Shown in pieces: positions 44,098-52,900 of a stretch of 64,000 nt of DNA. Origin of the DNA: Xanthomarina arctica. Lineage in GTDB: Bacteria; Bacteroidota; Bacteroidia; Flavobacteriales; Flavobacteriaceae. Each line of letters starts with the position of its first letter. Position 1 is the stretch's first letter. The stretch lies in the NCBI RefSeq assembly GCF_014638915.1, contig NZ_BMFQ01000001.1, positions 1,005,142 through 1,069,141 on the forward strand, written 5' to 3'. The position numbers and the translations under genes were made by a program. Under the pieces are notes generated by a model. The model saw only the letters and a program-made list of their open reading frames with translations, searched no databases and was not told where the DNA came from.

Positions 44098-44997
44098 CTA
44101 TTCCGTTTTGTAATCCATCAATTTTCTTGGACCTTCTAACAGGACTCTTACAATTTGAAGTGTGCCATTTTCAGTAGTATCTATAAACCATTTAATCAAC
44201 GAAATTTCTCCATTTTCTATTTCAATACCCGTTATGCTTCTGGGGTGAACACAACTCCCAGCATTAAAATAGGCAATCTCACTTGGATTTGGGAATCGTG
44301 GTCTGTGTGTATGTCCAAGAATAGTAATTAAATTGTTGTTTTCTATAATCCACTTCTTTGTCCGACGTTCTATTTTAATCAACTCTTTATAGTTTTTTGC
44401 AGGACTAGTTGGATCTGCAATTCCCATAACATTTAGGGGTTTCCATAAAGCACGAACCATGAAGCGACTAATTTTCCAGAAGGTATAATTCCACGAATCT
44501 GCTTGATGTCCGTGAGTTAAAAACACTTGCTGTTGGGTGTTAGTATTTCTTAAAATAATACCCTCGCTATAAGTTACATTACAAAATAGATCCACATCTT
44601 CACCTAATTTTTCATCGAAATAAGTAGATAGATTTTTCGTTACATAATCTGGATTTTGGTAAACCATATCATGGTTTCCCCATATTAAATGAAGTCGTTC
44701 CTGCTCGTGAAAAAGCTTCATTAATAAATAGATGTTTTTGTGAGCTTCAAAAATAGGTTGAAAGGAAATGTTTTCCCAAAGTTCGTCTCCATCTCCTATT
44801 TCACAATACTGAAATCCTTCAGCATAATAATGTTTTAAAGCATGAAAATAGATGTTTCGGTTATTGGCAAAATCGTCTGCAAAACTATTATCACCTCGAT
44901 GGCAATCGCTGAATAAAATGAATTTACTAGAGTCATCAAAATTGATAACTTTTGCATTTTTATAAGCTCTATCTAAGCGTTTTTTGGATGAAAACAT
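44098..44997 (-). CDS. calcineurin-like metallophosphoesterase
   Basis: The 299-residue protein belongs to the calcineurin-like phosphoesterases. Metal-binding motifs are FSDCHRGDNSF near 32, the dinuclear GDGDELW near 66, IWGNHDMVY near 103, LTHGHQADSW near 165 and LGHTHRP near 230 with its two histidines. The start at 44997 (MFSSKKRLD) is chosen because 18 upstream residues are hydrophobic text without family similarity; a longer start at 45051 would give a membrane anchor and is not excluded. The substrate is unknown. The gene stands alone on the minus strand, convergent with the ferredoxin gene. Confidence 0.85.
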   Translation of the reverse strand: MFSSKKRLDRAYKNAKVINFDDSSKFILFSDCHRGDNSFADDFANNRNIYFHALKHYYAEGFQYCEIGDGDELWENISFQPIFEAHKNIYLLMKLFHEQERLHLIWGNHDMVYQNPDYVTKNLSTYFDEKLGEDVDLFCNVTYSEGIILRNTNTQQQVFLTHGHQADSWNYTFWKISRFMVRALWKPLNVMGIADPTSPAKNYKELIKIERRTKKWIIENNNLITILGHTHRPRFPNPSEIAYFNAGSCVHPRSITGIEIENGEISLIKWFIDTTENGTLQIVRVLLEGPRKLMDYKTE

Positions 44998-45114
44998 AAA
45001 GTAAATGTAAACAAAAAAGATAAAAAAATGCTCCTCATAATTGAGAAGCATTTGGGTTATTTTTCATTTCACATAAATTGCGTCCGAGGGAGGTAATTAA
45101 ATGTCGCTTAGCGA

Positions 45115-46293
45115 CTATTTGAAAGCGTTTAAGCCAGTAACATCCATTCCTGTAATCAGTAAGTGAATATCGTGAGTTCCTTCGTAAGTAATCACACTTT
45201 CAAGGTTCATAGAGTGTCTCATAATAGAGTATTCTCCACTAATTCCCATACCGCCTAGCATTTGTCTAGCTTCACGAGCAATATTAATTGCCATGTCCAC
45301 ATTGTTTCTTTTTGCCATAGAAATTTGTGCTGAAGTTGCTGTTCCATTGTTACGCATCACACCTAATTTCCATGCTAATAATTGTGCTTTGGTGATTTCA
45401 GTAATCATTTCAGCTAATTTCTTTTGTTGTAATTGGAATTGACCAATTGGTTTTCCAAACTGCATACGTTCTTTACTGTAACGTAAAGCGGTATCATAAC
45501 AATCCATGGCTGCTCCAATGGCTCCCCAAGCAATACCAAATCTAGCAGAATCTAGGCATCCAAGTGGTGCGCCTAGTCCAGATTTATTAGGTAATAAATT
45601 TTCTTTAGGAACTTTAACATTATCAAAAATAAGCTCTCCAGTTGCTGAAGCTCTTAAAGACCATTTGTTATGTGTTTCAGGAGTTGAAAAACCTTCCATA
45701 CCACGTTCTACAATTAAACCGTGAATTCTTCCTTCTTCATTTTTAGCCCAAACTACTGCTACTTGCGCAAAAGGCGCATTAGATATCCACATTTTGGCAC
45801 CATTTAAAAGATAGTGGTCACCCATGTCTTTAAAATTGGTTACCATGCCACCTGGATTAGAACCATGATCGGGTTCTGTTAATCCAAAACAACCCATCCA
45901 TTCTCCAGAAGCTAGTTTTGGTAAGTATTTTAGACGTTGTTCTTCATTCCCATATTTCCAAATTGGATACATAACCAGAGAAGATTGTACAGAAGCTGTA
46001 CTTCTAACACCAGAATCACCACGTTCAATTTCTTGCATGATTAATCCGTAAGAAATTTGGTCTAAACCTGCTCCTCCGTATTCATGAGGAATATAAGGTC
46101 CAAAAGCACCAATTTCGGCTAATCCTTTTATAATTTGTGTTGGGAATTCAGCTTTTTGAGCATAGTCCTCTATAATAGGTGATACATCACGTTTAACCCA
46201 CTCTCTAGCCGCAGTACGTACTAATTTGTGTTCGTCGGTTAATAATTCGTCTAGATTATAATAATCAGGAGCTTCAAATAAATCAGGCTTCAT
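45115..46293 (-). CDS. acyl-CoA dehydrogenase, glutaryl-CoA dehydrogenase-like
   Basis: The 392-residue flavoenzyme has the acyl-CoA dehydrogenase fold: substrate and flavin motifs WMGCFGLTEPDHGSNPGG and YLLNGAKMWISNAPFA, and the catalytic glutamate in VITYEGTHDIHLLITG near 371. The sequence GDSGVRSTASVQSSLVMYPI and the late position of the Glu are typical of glutaryl-CoA dehydrogenase, which makes crotonyl-CoA in lysine and tryptophan degradation. The enzyme is soluble and uses an electron-transfer flavoprotein. It is the last gene of a minus-strand run. A 19-base perfect palindrome overlaps its likely -7 box (46318-46325). Confidence 0.93.
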   Translation of the reverse strand: MKPDLFEAPDYYNLDELLTDEHKLVRTAAREWVKRDVSPIIEDYAQKAEFPTQIIKGLAEIGAFGPYIPHEYGGAGLDQISYGLIMQEIERGDSGVRSTASVQSSLVMYPIWKYGNEEQRLKYLPKLASGEWMGCFGLTEPDHGSNPGGMVTNFKDMGDHYLLNGAKMWISNAPFAQVAVVWAKNEEGRIHGLIVERGMEGFSTPETHNKWSLRASATGELIFDNVKVPKENLLPNKSGLGAPLGCLDSARFGIAWGAIGAAMDCYDTALRYSKERMQFGKPIGQFQLQQKKLAEMITEITKAQLLAWKLGVMRNNGTATSAQISMAKRNNVDMAINIAREARQMLGGMGISGEYSIMRHSMNLESVITYEGTHDIHLLITGMDVTGLNAFK

Positions 46294-46317
46294 TTTTAAA
46301 TCTTTATGTTAGAAAAG

Positions 46318-46339
46318 CAAATGTAACAATTTGTTACAT
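46318..46339 (-). promoter_or_regulatory. operator-like palindrome over the acyl-CoA dehydrogenase promoter
   Basis: ATGTAACAATTTGTTACAT (46321-46339) is a perfect inverted repeat with 9-bp arms. TACATTTG on the minus strand (46325 down to 46318) fits the -7 box and overlaps one arm. A repressor bound here would block the promoter. It also overlaps the stop of the upstream tRNA methyltransferase gene. Confidence 0.55.
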
Positions 46340-47047
46340 CTTTAGATAAAAATCTTTTGTCAAATTTATATACTCTGTAGTGTATTGATGTCTCGAAGTT
46401 TCTATGGTAAGATCTTCTAAAATAGGTTCGCTTTTAGTGAATGAAAACTGAATGAGACTTCGTTTAATTTCTGAAGTAGGTGAACCTTTTACGTGCAAAA
46501 TTCTATTTGGAAATAAACCAACTTTTATAGCCAAAGCAATAAAATGTTCTTCTTCCTTAAAAGGAATAATGACAGAGAAGATTCCATCTTCTGATAACAA
46601 TTTTGAAGCACTTTCAACTAAATGATTAAAAGGCATGGCATCTTCAAAGCGGGCCAAATCACGTTGGCTGTTATCTGTTTTATAATCTTCAGAATAAAAT
46701 GGCGGATTTGAAATAATCAAGTCGTAAGTGTCTTCTATCTCTTCTGCAAATTCCTCAAGTGACGCATGATAACAAAATAATCTGTCGGCCCAAGGAGAGC
46801 TTTCAAAATTTTCAACACATTGTTCGTAGGCTTCATCATCAATTTCAAGCGCATCTATCGCTTCGGCATAACTTCTTTGAGCTAGAATAAGTGCTAAAAC
46901 ACCAGTTCCAGAACCTATATCTAATATTGAAAAGGGATTTGTTTCGATGGACGTCCATGCGCCAAGAAGCACGGAATCTGTGCCGATTTTCATCGCACAT
47001 CGGTCTTGGTTTATACTGAATTGTTTAAATTTGAAGGGTTTACTCAC
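46334..47047 (-). CDS. tRNA1(Val) (adenine(37)-N6)-methyltransferase-like (TrmN6/YfiC)
   Basis: The 237-residue protein has a Rossmann methyltransferase fold with SAM-binding ILDIGSGTGVLALIL and the catalytic ISNPPFYSED, the NPPF motif of N6-adenine methylation. The order FKFKQFSINQDRCAMKIGTDSVLLGAW at the N-terminus marks the TrmN6 (YfiC) group, which methylates A37 of tRNA-Val. There is no ATG before it: I use GTG at 47047, since it gives the expected start just before KPFKF; TTG at 47056 is the alternative. That start region overlaps the left TTCCAAA-type repeat beside the four-helix-bundle gene, so the insertion reached the start codon. Confidence 0.9.
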   Translation of the reverse strand: MSKPFKFKQFSINQDRCAMKIGTDSVLLGAWTSIETNPFSILDIGSGTGVLALILAQRSYAEAIDALEIDDEAYEQCVENFESSPWADRLFCYHASLEEFAEEIEDTYDLIISNPPFYSEDYKTDNSQRDLARFEDAMPFNHLVESASKLLSEDGIFSVIIPFKEEEHFIALAIKVGLFPNRILHVKGSPTSEIKRSLIQFSFTKSEPILEDLTIETSRHQYTTEYINLTKDFYLKM

Positions 47048-47079
47048 AAATTCCAAAAATTAAATTCCAAATTCCAAAA
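47047..47079. repeat. left flanking repeat of the four-helix-bundle gene
   Basis: Three copies of an AAATTCCAAA-type unit stand in a row and end 3 bases before the stop of the four-helix-bundle gene. The reverse complement (TTTGGAATTT) occurs on the other side of the same gene. Confidence 0.6.
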
Positions 47080-47082
47080 GGA

Positions 47083-47430
47083 TCAGGATTTGTTAATAAT
47101 AGCAGATAATATTTTACGAAGTTGTTCTGCTTCATTTATTAAATTAATTAAATCTTCATCTATAGGATTTAAATCTCTAAGCAGTTTTAGCCATAAAACA
47201 GATTCTTTGGCTTCCTTTCTTGAAATTTTTAATCTAAACTTGAAATCTTTATCCCCAAGTTTTTCATTCGCTTCAATATAGTTTGCAGCAATTGATCCAG
47301 AGGATTTAACTAATTGTTTTCCATCTTCAATATTTGAAATTGTTTTTTGAAGTTGTCGTACTTTCAATCTACAGTCTTTAGCAAACAAATATGTTCTTTC
47401 CTCTAAATCGTATATTTTATAAGATGCCAT
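47083..47430 (-). CDS. four-helix-bundle protein (23S rRNA intervening-sequence protein family)
   Basis: The 115-residue protein is a helical bundle of the IVP/S23 family (TIGR02436): the usual order is YDLEERTYLFAKDCRLKVR, then SSGSIAANYIEAN near residue 45 and a C-terminal EAEQLRKILSAIINKS. Such genes are known inside spacer insertions of 23S rRNA and as scattered single genes, and are related to the accessory protein Avd of diversity-generating retroelements. Here it sits between trmN6 and rimM, bracketed by inverted TTCCAAA repeats that touch the start codon of one neighbour and the stop codon of the other. This suggests a mobile origin. The cellular role is unknown. Confidence 0.93.
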   Translation of the reverse strand: MASYKIYDLEERTYLFAKDCRLKVRQLQKTISNIEDGKQLVKSSGSIAANYIEANEKLGDKDFKFRLKISRKEAKESVLWLKLLRDLNPIDEDLINLINEAEQLRKILSAIINKS

Positions 47431-47436
47431 AGTCGG

Positions 47437-47475
47437 AAGTTTTGGAATTTGTTATTTCAAGTTTGGAATTTTTTA
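47437..47475. repeat. right flanking repeat of the four-helix-bundle gene
   Basis: TTTTGGAATTTG and TTTGGAATTT are inverted copies of the unit on the left side (47047-47079). The second copy runs into the rimM stop codon at 47473-47475. Confidence 0.6.
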
Positions 47476-47997
47476 AAGATATAAATCTATGAGCCCTTCT
47501 GGAGTTTCAACAAAAACGGTCTTATTTGGTCTATCTATTTTATTAATAAACTCATCATTCATTGGAATTAAGATTTCAATTCCATCTCTGTCTATTTCAA
47601 AAAGAGCTTGAGCTGTAGAATCATTAATCGATACAATAGTTCCCACAGTTCCGAAGTTGATGTCTTCTACTTTAAAACCAATAACTTCATGGAAATAAAA
47701 TTTATCTCCTTCTAATTTTGGCAAAAATTCAAGAGGTAAATACACATCACATTTTATCAAGGCATCAGCATCTGGTTCGTTGTCAACATCTTCAAAACGC
47801 ACACGTAATAAATCTGATTTATGTAATTGAGAGGCTTCAATAAAGAAGGGTACTAAATTATTTCGTAAATCAACAAACATGGCATCTAGGTTTTCGTATA
47901 AGCCTGGTTCGTCTGTATCTAATTTTATAAGTAATTCGCCTTTAAAGCTGTACTTTGATACTATTTTTCCTAAGTAAAAACAATCTTCTTTTTTCAT
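47473..47997 (-). CDS. rimM: ribosome maturation factor RimM
   Basis: RimM binds S19 and helps the 30S head mature. The 174-residue protein has the N-terminal RimM barrel (FYLGKIVSKYSFKGELLIKLDTDEP) at 5-85 and the PRC-like barrel at about 100-170 (FYFHEVIGFKVED, VGTIVSINDSTAQALFEI, ILIPMNDEFINKID). It is downstream of rpsP, an old and conserved pairing. A terminator lies between the two genes, and a GC-rich hairpin sits just before the rimM start codon, so its expression may be damped relative to rpsP. Confidence 0.96.
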   Translation of the reverse strand: MKKEDCFYLGKIVSKYSFKGELLIKLDTDEPGLYENLDAMFVDLRNNLVPFFIEASQLHKSDLLRVRFEDVDNEPDADALIKCDVYLPLEFLPKLEGDKFYFHEVIGFKVEDINFGTVGTIVSINDSTAQALFEIDRDGIEILIPMNDEFINKIDRPNKTVFVETPEGLIDLYL

Positions 47998-48003
47998 ATT
48001 TAT

Positions 48004-48021
48004 TTCCCGTTAAAACGGGAA
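48004..48021 (-). promoter_or_regulatory. hairpin directly before the rimM start
   Basis: TTCCCGT-TTTA-ACGGGAA on the minus strand is a perfect 7-bp stem that ends 6 bases before the rimM ATG, where it could hinder ribosome binding. Confidence 0.5.
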
Positions 48022-48059
48022 CCTTTTTTTAATTATGAGAATCCCACTTCTGTAGGAAT

Positions 48060-48090
48060 AAAAAAACCCAGACTTTAAAAAGTCTGGGTT
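48060..48090 (-). terminator. terminator or attenuator between rpsP and rimM
   Basis: AACCCAGACT and AGTCTGGGTT pair over 10 bp and a run of seven T follows on the minus strand. Partial read-through would let rpsP outnumber rimM transcripts. Confidence 0.88.
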
Positions 48091-48114
48091 CAAAAGTATA
48101 AAAAATAATTGTTT

Positions 48115-48636
48115 TTATTCTTCTTCGCCTGAAGCATCTGCTTCTGCTACTGGAGCATCTTCTGCTACCGCTTCAACAACTTCCTCTACAGGAGTGTTTG
48201 CTGCAATACGAGCTTCATTAGCTACTTTTTCAGCTTCGAAAGCTTTTGCTTTAGCTTCTGCATCAGCTTTTGCTAATCCATCAGTTTTTGCTCCTACTTT
48301 ACCAGCTTTTTCATCTAACCAAGCAGTGAATTTTGCTTCAGCTTGCTCTTCAGTTAAAGCTCCTTTTCTTACACCACCGGCAAGGTGATTTTTAAGCATT
48401 GCGCCTTTGTAAGAAAGTATTGCTTTAGCGGTATCAGTTGGTTGTGCACCATTCTGTAACCATTTAACAGCACCATCAACATCTAATATAATAGTTGCTG
48501 GGTTTGTGTTTGGATTGTAAGCACCTAATTTCTCTAAGTATTTACCATCTCTTTTTGATCTAGCATCTGCTGCAACGATCCAATAGTAAGGTTTCCCTTT
48601 CTTTCCGTGTCTCTGTAATCTAATTTTAACTGCCAT
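48115..48636 (-). CDS. rpsP: 30S ribosomal protein S16 with long acidic tail
   Basis: S16 is an assembly protein of the 30S body. The start is ATG 48636 (MAVKIRLQRHGKKGKPYYW), although the frame is open 25 codons further upstream; only the inner start gives the universal N-terminus. Residues 1-85 are the S16 core (AADARSKRDGKYLEKLGAYNP). The 173-residue length is about double that of E. coli S16: an Ala/Lys- then Ala/Glu-rich tail of about 80 residues ends in ASGEEE. Such tails are usual for Bacteroidota. It has a good promoter and a leader hairpin. Confidence 0.97.
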   Translation of the reverse strand: MAVKIRLQRHGKKGKPYYWIVAADARSKRDGKYLEKLGAYNPNTNPATIILDVDGAVKWLQNGAQPTDTAKAILSYKGAMLKNHLAGGVRKGALTEEQAEAKFTAWLDEKAGKVGAKTDGLAKADAEAKAKAFEAEKVANEARIAANTPVEEVVEAVAEDAPVAEADASGEEE

Positions 48637-48650
48637 ATAAATTAATTGAT

Positions 48651-48665
48651 GAGGTTCGCGACCTC
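48651..48665 (-). promoter_or_regulatory. hairpin in the rpsP leader
   Basis: GAGGT-TCGCG-ACCTC is a perfect 5-bp stem with C/G loop in the short rpsP 5' UTR, about 15 bases before the start codon; it may be a target for translational feedback. Confidence 0.4.
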
Positions 48666-48682
48666 TATTATTAATAAGTGTG

Positions 48683-48712
48683 CAAAGATACGATATTTTT
48701 TTAATTCTCAAC
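48683..48712 (-). promoter_or_regulatory. rpsP promoter
   Basis: On the minus strand GTTG, 18 bases, TATCTTTG lies about 47 bases before the rpsP start and matches both Bacteroidota boxes closely. Confidence 0.7.
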
Positions 48713-48787
48713 TTTTTATATAAAAAGGAATTGTTAGTTTTTTTTATCTTATTTTTGAGTCCTTATTATTAATTTTTAAAATTTTTT

Positions 48788-49792
48788 ATGAAAAAGTTAT
48801 TGGTACTTGCATTAACCATTTTTACAATGGTAAGTTGTGGTGATGAAATTGAGTTTAATTCACCAGCAATGCAGGGAAAGGTAGATGGTAGTAACTGGAA
48901 AGCAGTCTCTTATAGTGGGTATATTGATGAAAATGGAAAATCAATTATTACTGGAGATAATAATTACGAAACTGTAAGCTTACAGGTGTCTTCCTTTGCT
49001 GTTGGAACTTATTTGTTAGGTGAGAGTAATACAAATATAGCGACCTTAATAGATTCTGACCTTCAGGAATACTCAACAAATAATTTGCCAGATGAGAATA
49101 TCGAATTGTATCCGCCAGATGGTATTATAGAAATTACGGAGTTTAATTCTTCTAATAATTCCATTACAGGGAAATTTTGGTTTAATGCTTACTCTGCTTC
49201 AGGAACTGAAACAGTAAATTTTAGTCAAGGGATCTTTTACAACTTGCCTATTCCTTTTTCCTCAGATCCAGTTTTATTATCTTGTGATGAGGCTGTAGCT
49301 GCAACAATAGCGGCTCAAGAAACCTTTAATTCAACAAGCACAACAGCTCCTGCTTATCCTACAGTTTGTAATGCGTATAGAGCAGCATTAATGGATCAGC
49401 AAACGGCTTGTGGTGACGATACTGGAGTGCTTCAGGCAATCATAGATACGTTATATTGTGGCGATGATGATAATGATGGGGTTTTAACTATTAATGAAGA
49501 TCTTAATGGAGATGGAGACCCTACGAATGATGATACTGATGGAGATTCAATTCCAAATTATCTAGATGAAGATGACGATGGCGATTCTATTTTAACTATA
49601 AATGAAGATATAGATGCTGATGGCGATGTTGTAAACGATGATACTGATGGCGATTCAATTCCTAATTATCTTGACAACGATGATGATGGCGATGGAATTC
49701 TAACTATAGACGAAGATGCTAACGGAGACGGAGATCCAACCAACGATGACACGGATGGGGACAGTATTCCAGATTATTTGGACAACAATTAA
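48788..49792 (+). CDS. lipoprotein with C-terminal thrombospondin-type-3-like calcium repeats
   Basis: The 334-residue lipoprotein has signal TMVSCGDE (Cys17), an N-terminal beta-rich domain at about 22-155 that resembles DUF6252-type Bacteroidota lipoproteins ([31 protein letters not shown]), a short helical part at about 170-225, and three tandem repeats of about 36 residues in the last 110 residues. Each repeat carries [27 protein letters not shown], an Asp-rich calcium-binding pattern. Such proteins face the cell surface or periplasm. The function is unknown. A terminator follows immediately. Confidence 0.87.
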   Translation: MKKLLVLALTIFTMVSCGDEIEFNSPAMQGKVDGSNWKAVSYSGYIDENGKSIITGDNNYETVSLQVSSFAVGTYLLGESNTNIATLIDSDLQEYSTNNLPDENIELYPPDGIIEITEFNSSNNSITGKFWFNAYSASGTETVNFSQGIFYNLPIPFSSDPVLLSCDEAVAATIAAQETFNSTSTTAPAYPTVCNAYRAALMDQQTACGDDTGVLQAIIDTLYCGDDDNDGVLTINEDLNGDGDPTNDDTDGDSIPNYLDEDDDGDSILTINEDIDADGDVVNDDTDGDSIPNYLDNDDDGDGILTIDEDANGDGDPTNDDTDGDSIPDYLDNN

Positions 49793-49816
49793 TTTCCAAT
49801 ATAAAATAAAGTAATA

Positions 49817-49846
49817 AAAACGCAACTTGAAAGAGTTGCGTTTTTT
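49817..49846 (+). terminator. terminator after the calcium-repeat lipoprotein gene
   Basis: AAAACGCAACT and AGTTGCGTTTT form an 11-bp stem with a TGAAAG loop and a T-run. Confidence 0.9.
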
Positions 49847-49932
49847 GTTTATAACTGTTTGCTGTTTCTCTTTAAAAAAGCATTAATTCTATGTAATTTT
49901 ATAGTCTTATTTTTTTATAAAATTCATATAAT

Positions 49933-49973
49933 TTTCCCCAGCTTATACTGAGCGTAGTCGAAGGATGGGGAAA
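49933..49973. repeat. dispersed intergenic repeat ahead of dnaE
   Basis: CTGAGCGTAGTCGAAGG (49948-49964) lies within a stem of TTTCCCC and GGGGAAA. Similar TGAGCG-AGTCGAA text is a familiar dispersed element between genes in many bacteria, as far as I remember. It occurs once in this window, 15 bases before the dnaE start. Confidence 0.5.
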
Positions 49974-49987
49974 TCTAAAAGGGACTT

Positions 49988-52900
49988 ATGTATTTAATTT
50001 TCGATACCGAAACAACAGGTTTACCAAAACGCTGGGATGCACCAATTACAGATACTGATAATTGGCCAAGATGTATTCAAATTGCTTGGCAATTGCATGA
50101 CGATATGGGAAAATGTATCGAACATCAAGATTATTTAATCCAACCAGACGGATTTAATATTCCTTATGATGCCGAGAAAATTCATGGTATTTCTACCGAA
50201 TTAGCCCAAGAACAAGGAATCCCTTTAGCAGACGTTTTAGTAAAATTCAACGAAGCCTTAGCTAAAGCCAAATTTGTTGTGGGTCAGAATGTTAAATTCG
50301 ACCTCAATATTATGGGAGCCGAATTTGTAAGAGAAAACATAGAAAATCCCTTACAAGAACTTCCGGTATTAGATACCTGTACAGAACATACAGCTACACT
50401 TTGTCAGCTTCCTGGCGGACGTTATGGAAAATTTAAGCTTCCAACACTAACAGAGTTACATCAGTTTTTATTTAATCAGCCTTTTTCTGAAGCACATAAT
50501 GCCACGGCAGATGTGGAAGCAACCACACGTTGCTTTCTAGAATTAATTCGTCGTGAAGAATACAGTCAAGAAAAACTAGACGTTCAGCCAGATTATTTTA
50601 AGAATTTTTCTGAAGCCAATCCAAAGGAAATAAAACTTATCGGTTTAAAGCATATCAACCTAAAACAGGAAAGTGCTAAAATCAATAAACGCATCCAAGA
50701 GGAACAATCGGTTGATCTTTCTGAAGCTGAAATAAAGGAGAATATTTCAGAAATGGCTGAAGCAGAATTTGTTCATCTGCACAACCATTCGCAATTTTCA
50801 GTCTTACAATCTACCATTAGTATTCCCAAATTAGTAGCCGCAGCGGCAGATCAAAATATGCCTGCTGTAGCCTTAACAGATCATGCCAACATGATGGGAG
50901 CTTTTCATTTTGTAAAAGCTGTTAACAATCATAATAAAGGGATTCAGACTAAAAACAAAGAAGCTGAAGATCGTGGGGAAATCCCTTCGTTAAAGGAAAT
51001 AAAACCTATTATTGGTTGCGAATTTTTTGTTTGTGAAGACCATTTAGATAAAAGTAGAAAAGACAACGGGTATCAAATAGTACTCTTAGCAAAAAATAAA
51101 AATGGCTATCATAATTTAGCCAAATTATCGTCTCATGGCTTTGTAAATGGGTTTTATTATTTACCAAGAATAGATAAAAAACTTATTCAAGAATATAAAG
51201 AAGACTTAATAGTTTTAACAGGGAATTTATACGGAGAAGTACCAAGTAAGATTTTAAATATTGGAGAAAATCAAGCCGAAGAAGCCTTGTTATGGTGGAA
51301 GGAAGAGTTTGGCGAGGATTTGTATATAGAATTAATGCGACATAATCAGGAGGATGAAAATCGTGTAAATCCTGTTTTGGTAGAGTTTTCTAAAAAGCAT
51401 AATGTCAAACTTGTTGCAACAAATAACACGTATTATTGTAAGCAAGATGATGCCAATGCCCACGATATTTTACTTTGTGTAAAAGATGGCGAAAAACAAG
51501 CAACGCCAATAGGTCGCGGACGTGGTTATCGTTACGGTTTACCAAATCAAGAGTATTATTTCAAGTCTTCAAAAGAGATGAAAAATCTCTTTAAAGATTT
51601 ACCAGATGCTATTTCTAACATTCAAGAAGTTGTCGATAAAATCGAGTTTTATCAACTTGCCAGAGAAGTCTTATTACCTGCTTTTGATATTCCAGAGGAA
51701 TTTAAAAATGATGACGACCTCACTGATGGAGGTAAACGTGGTGAAAATGCCTATTTAAAACATATAACCTTTGAAGGTGCCAATAAGCGCTATCCAGAAC
51801 TTACTGAAGAAATTACTGAAAGATTAAATTTTGAATTAGATGTTATTCAGAATACCGGATATCCTGGTTACTTTTTAATTGTTGAAGATTTTATTCGCGA
51901 AGCTCGAAAGATGGATGTCTCTGTTGGTCCTGGTCGTGGTTCGGCAGCAGGTTCGGTTGTAGCTTATTGTCTTAAAATTACAAATATAGATCCTCTAAAA
52001 TATAATTTACTTTTTGAGCGTTTTTTGAATCCGGATCGTGTAAGTATGCCCGATATCGATATTGATTTTGATGATGAAGGAAGAAGCCGTGTCATGGATT
52101 ATGTTATCCAGAAATATGGAAGCAACCAAGTGGCTCAAATTATCACTTATGGAACCATGGCTGCTAAGTCGTCTATTCGAGATACGGCTAGAGTTTTAGA
52201 TTTACCGCTTTTTGATGCAGATAGAATTGCCAAGTTAATTCCAACTATGTCTAAGTTGCATAAAATTTTTGGGGCAGATGAAAAAGCCTTGAAAGGGATG
52301 TTTCGGGCTGAAGATTTGGAAAAGGTCAATCAGCTATTAAACATTTCAGATGGTGATGACTTGGAGGCAGAAACAGTAAATCTAGCTAGAACCCTTGAAG
52401 GTTCTGTTAGAAATACAGGAATTCATGCCTGTGGCGTAATTATTACTCCTGACGATATTACCAAGTTTGTTCCAGTAGCAACAGCAAAAGATTCAGATTT
52501 GTATGTTACCCAATTCGATAACTCGGTTGTGGAAGATGCAGGTTTGCTTAAGATGGATTTCTTAGGTCTAAAAACTTTGACATTAATTAAAGACACTGTA
52601 AAAATTGTCAAAGCAAAGCATGATGTTGATCTCGATCCAGATACGTTTCCCTTAGACGATGAAAAGACTTACGAGCTCTTTCAAAAGGGAGAAACGGTAG
52701 GTGTCTTTCAATACGAATCTCCTGGAATGCAAAAACACCTTAAAGAACTAAAGCCAACAGTTTTTGAAGATTTAATTGCCATGAATGCTTTGTATCGTCC
52801 TGGACCTATGGAATATATTCCAAGTTTTACCCGACGTAAACACGGACAGGAAGATATTGAGTATGATCTTCCAGCAATGGAAGAATACCTTAAGGAGACT

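Noticed and set aside
45103-45116. Small GTCGC-TTA-GCGAC hairpin at the end of the acyl-CoA dehydrogenase gene as a terminator.
   Set aside because: It overlaps the stop codon and lacks a T-run on the minus strand, so I do not list it as a terminator.
48637-48711. 25-residue N-terminal extension of S16.
   Set aside because: S16 proteins begin MAVKIRLQR; the extension covers the leader hairpin and the promoter -7 box.
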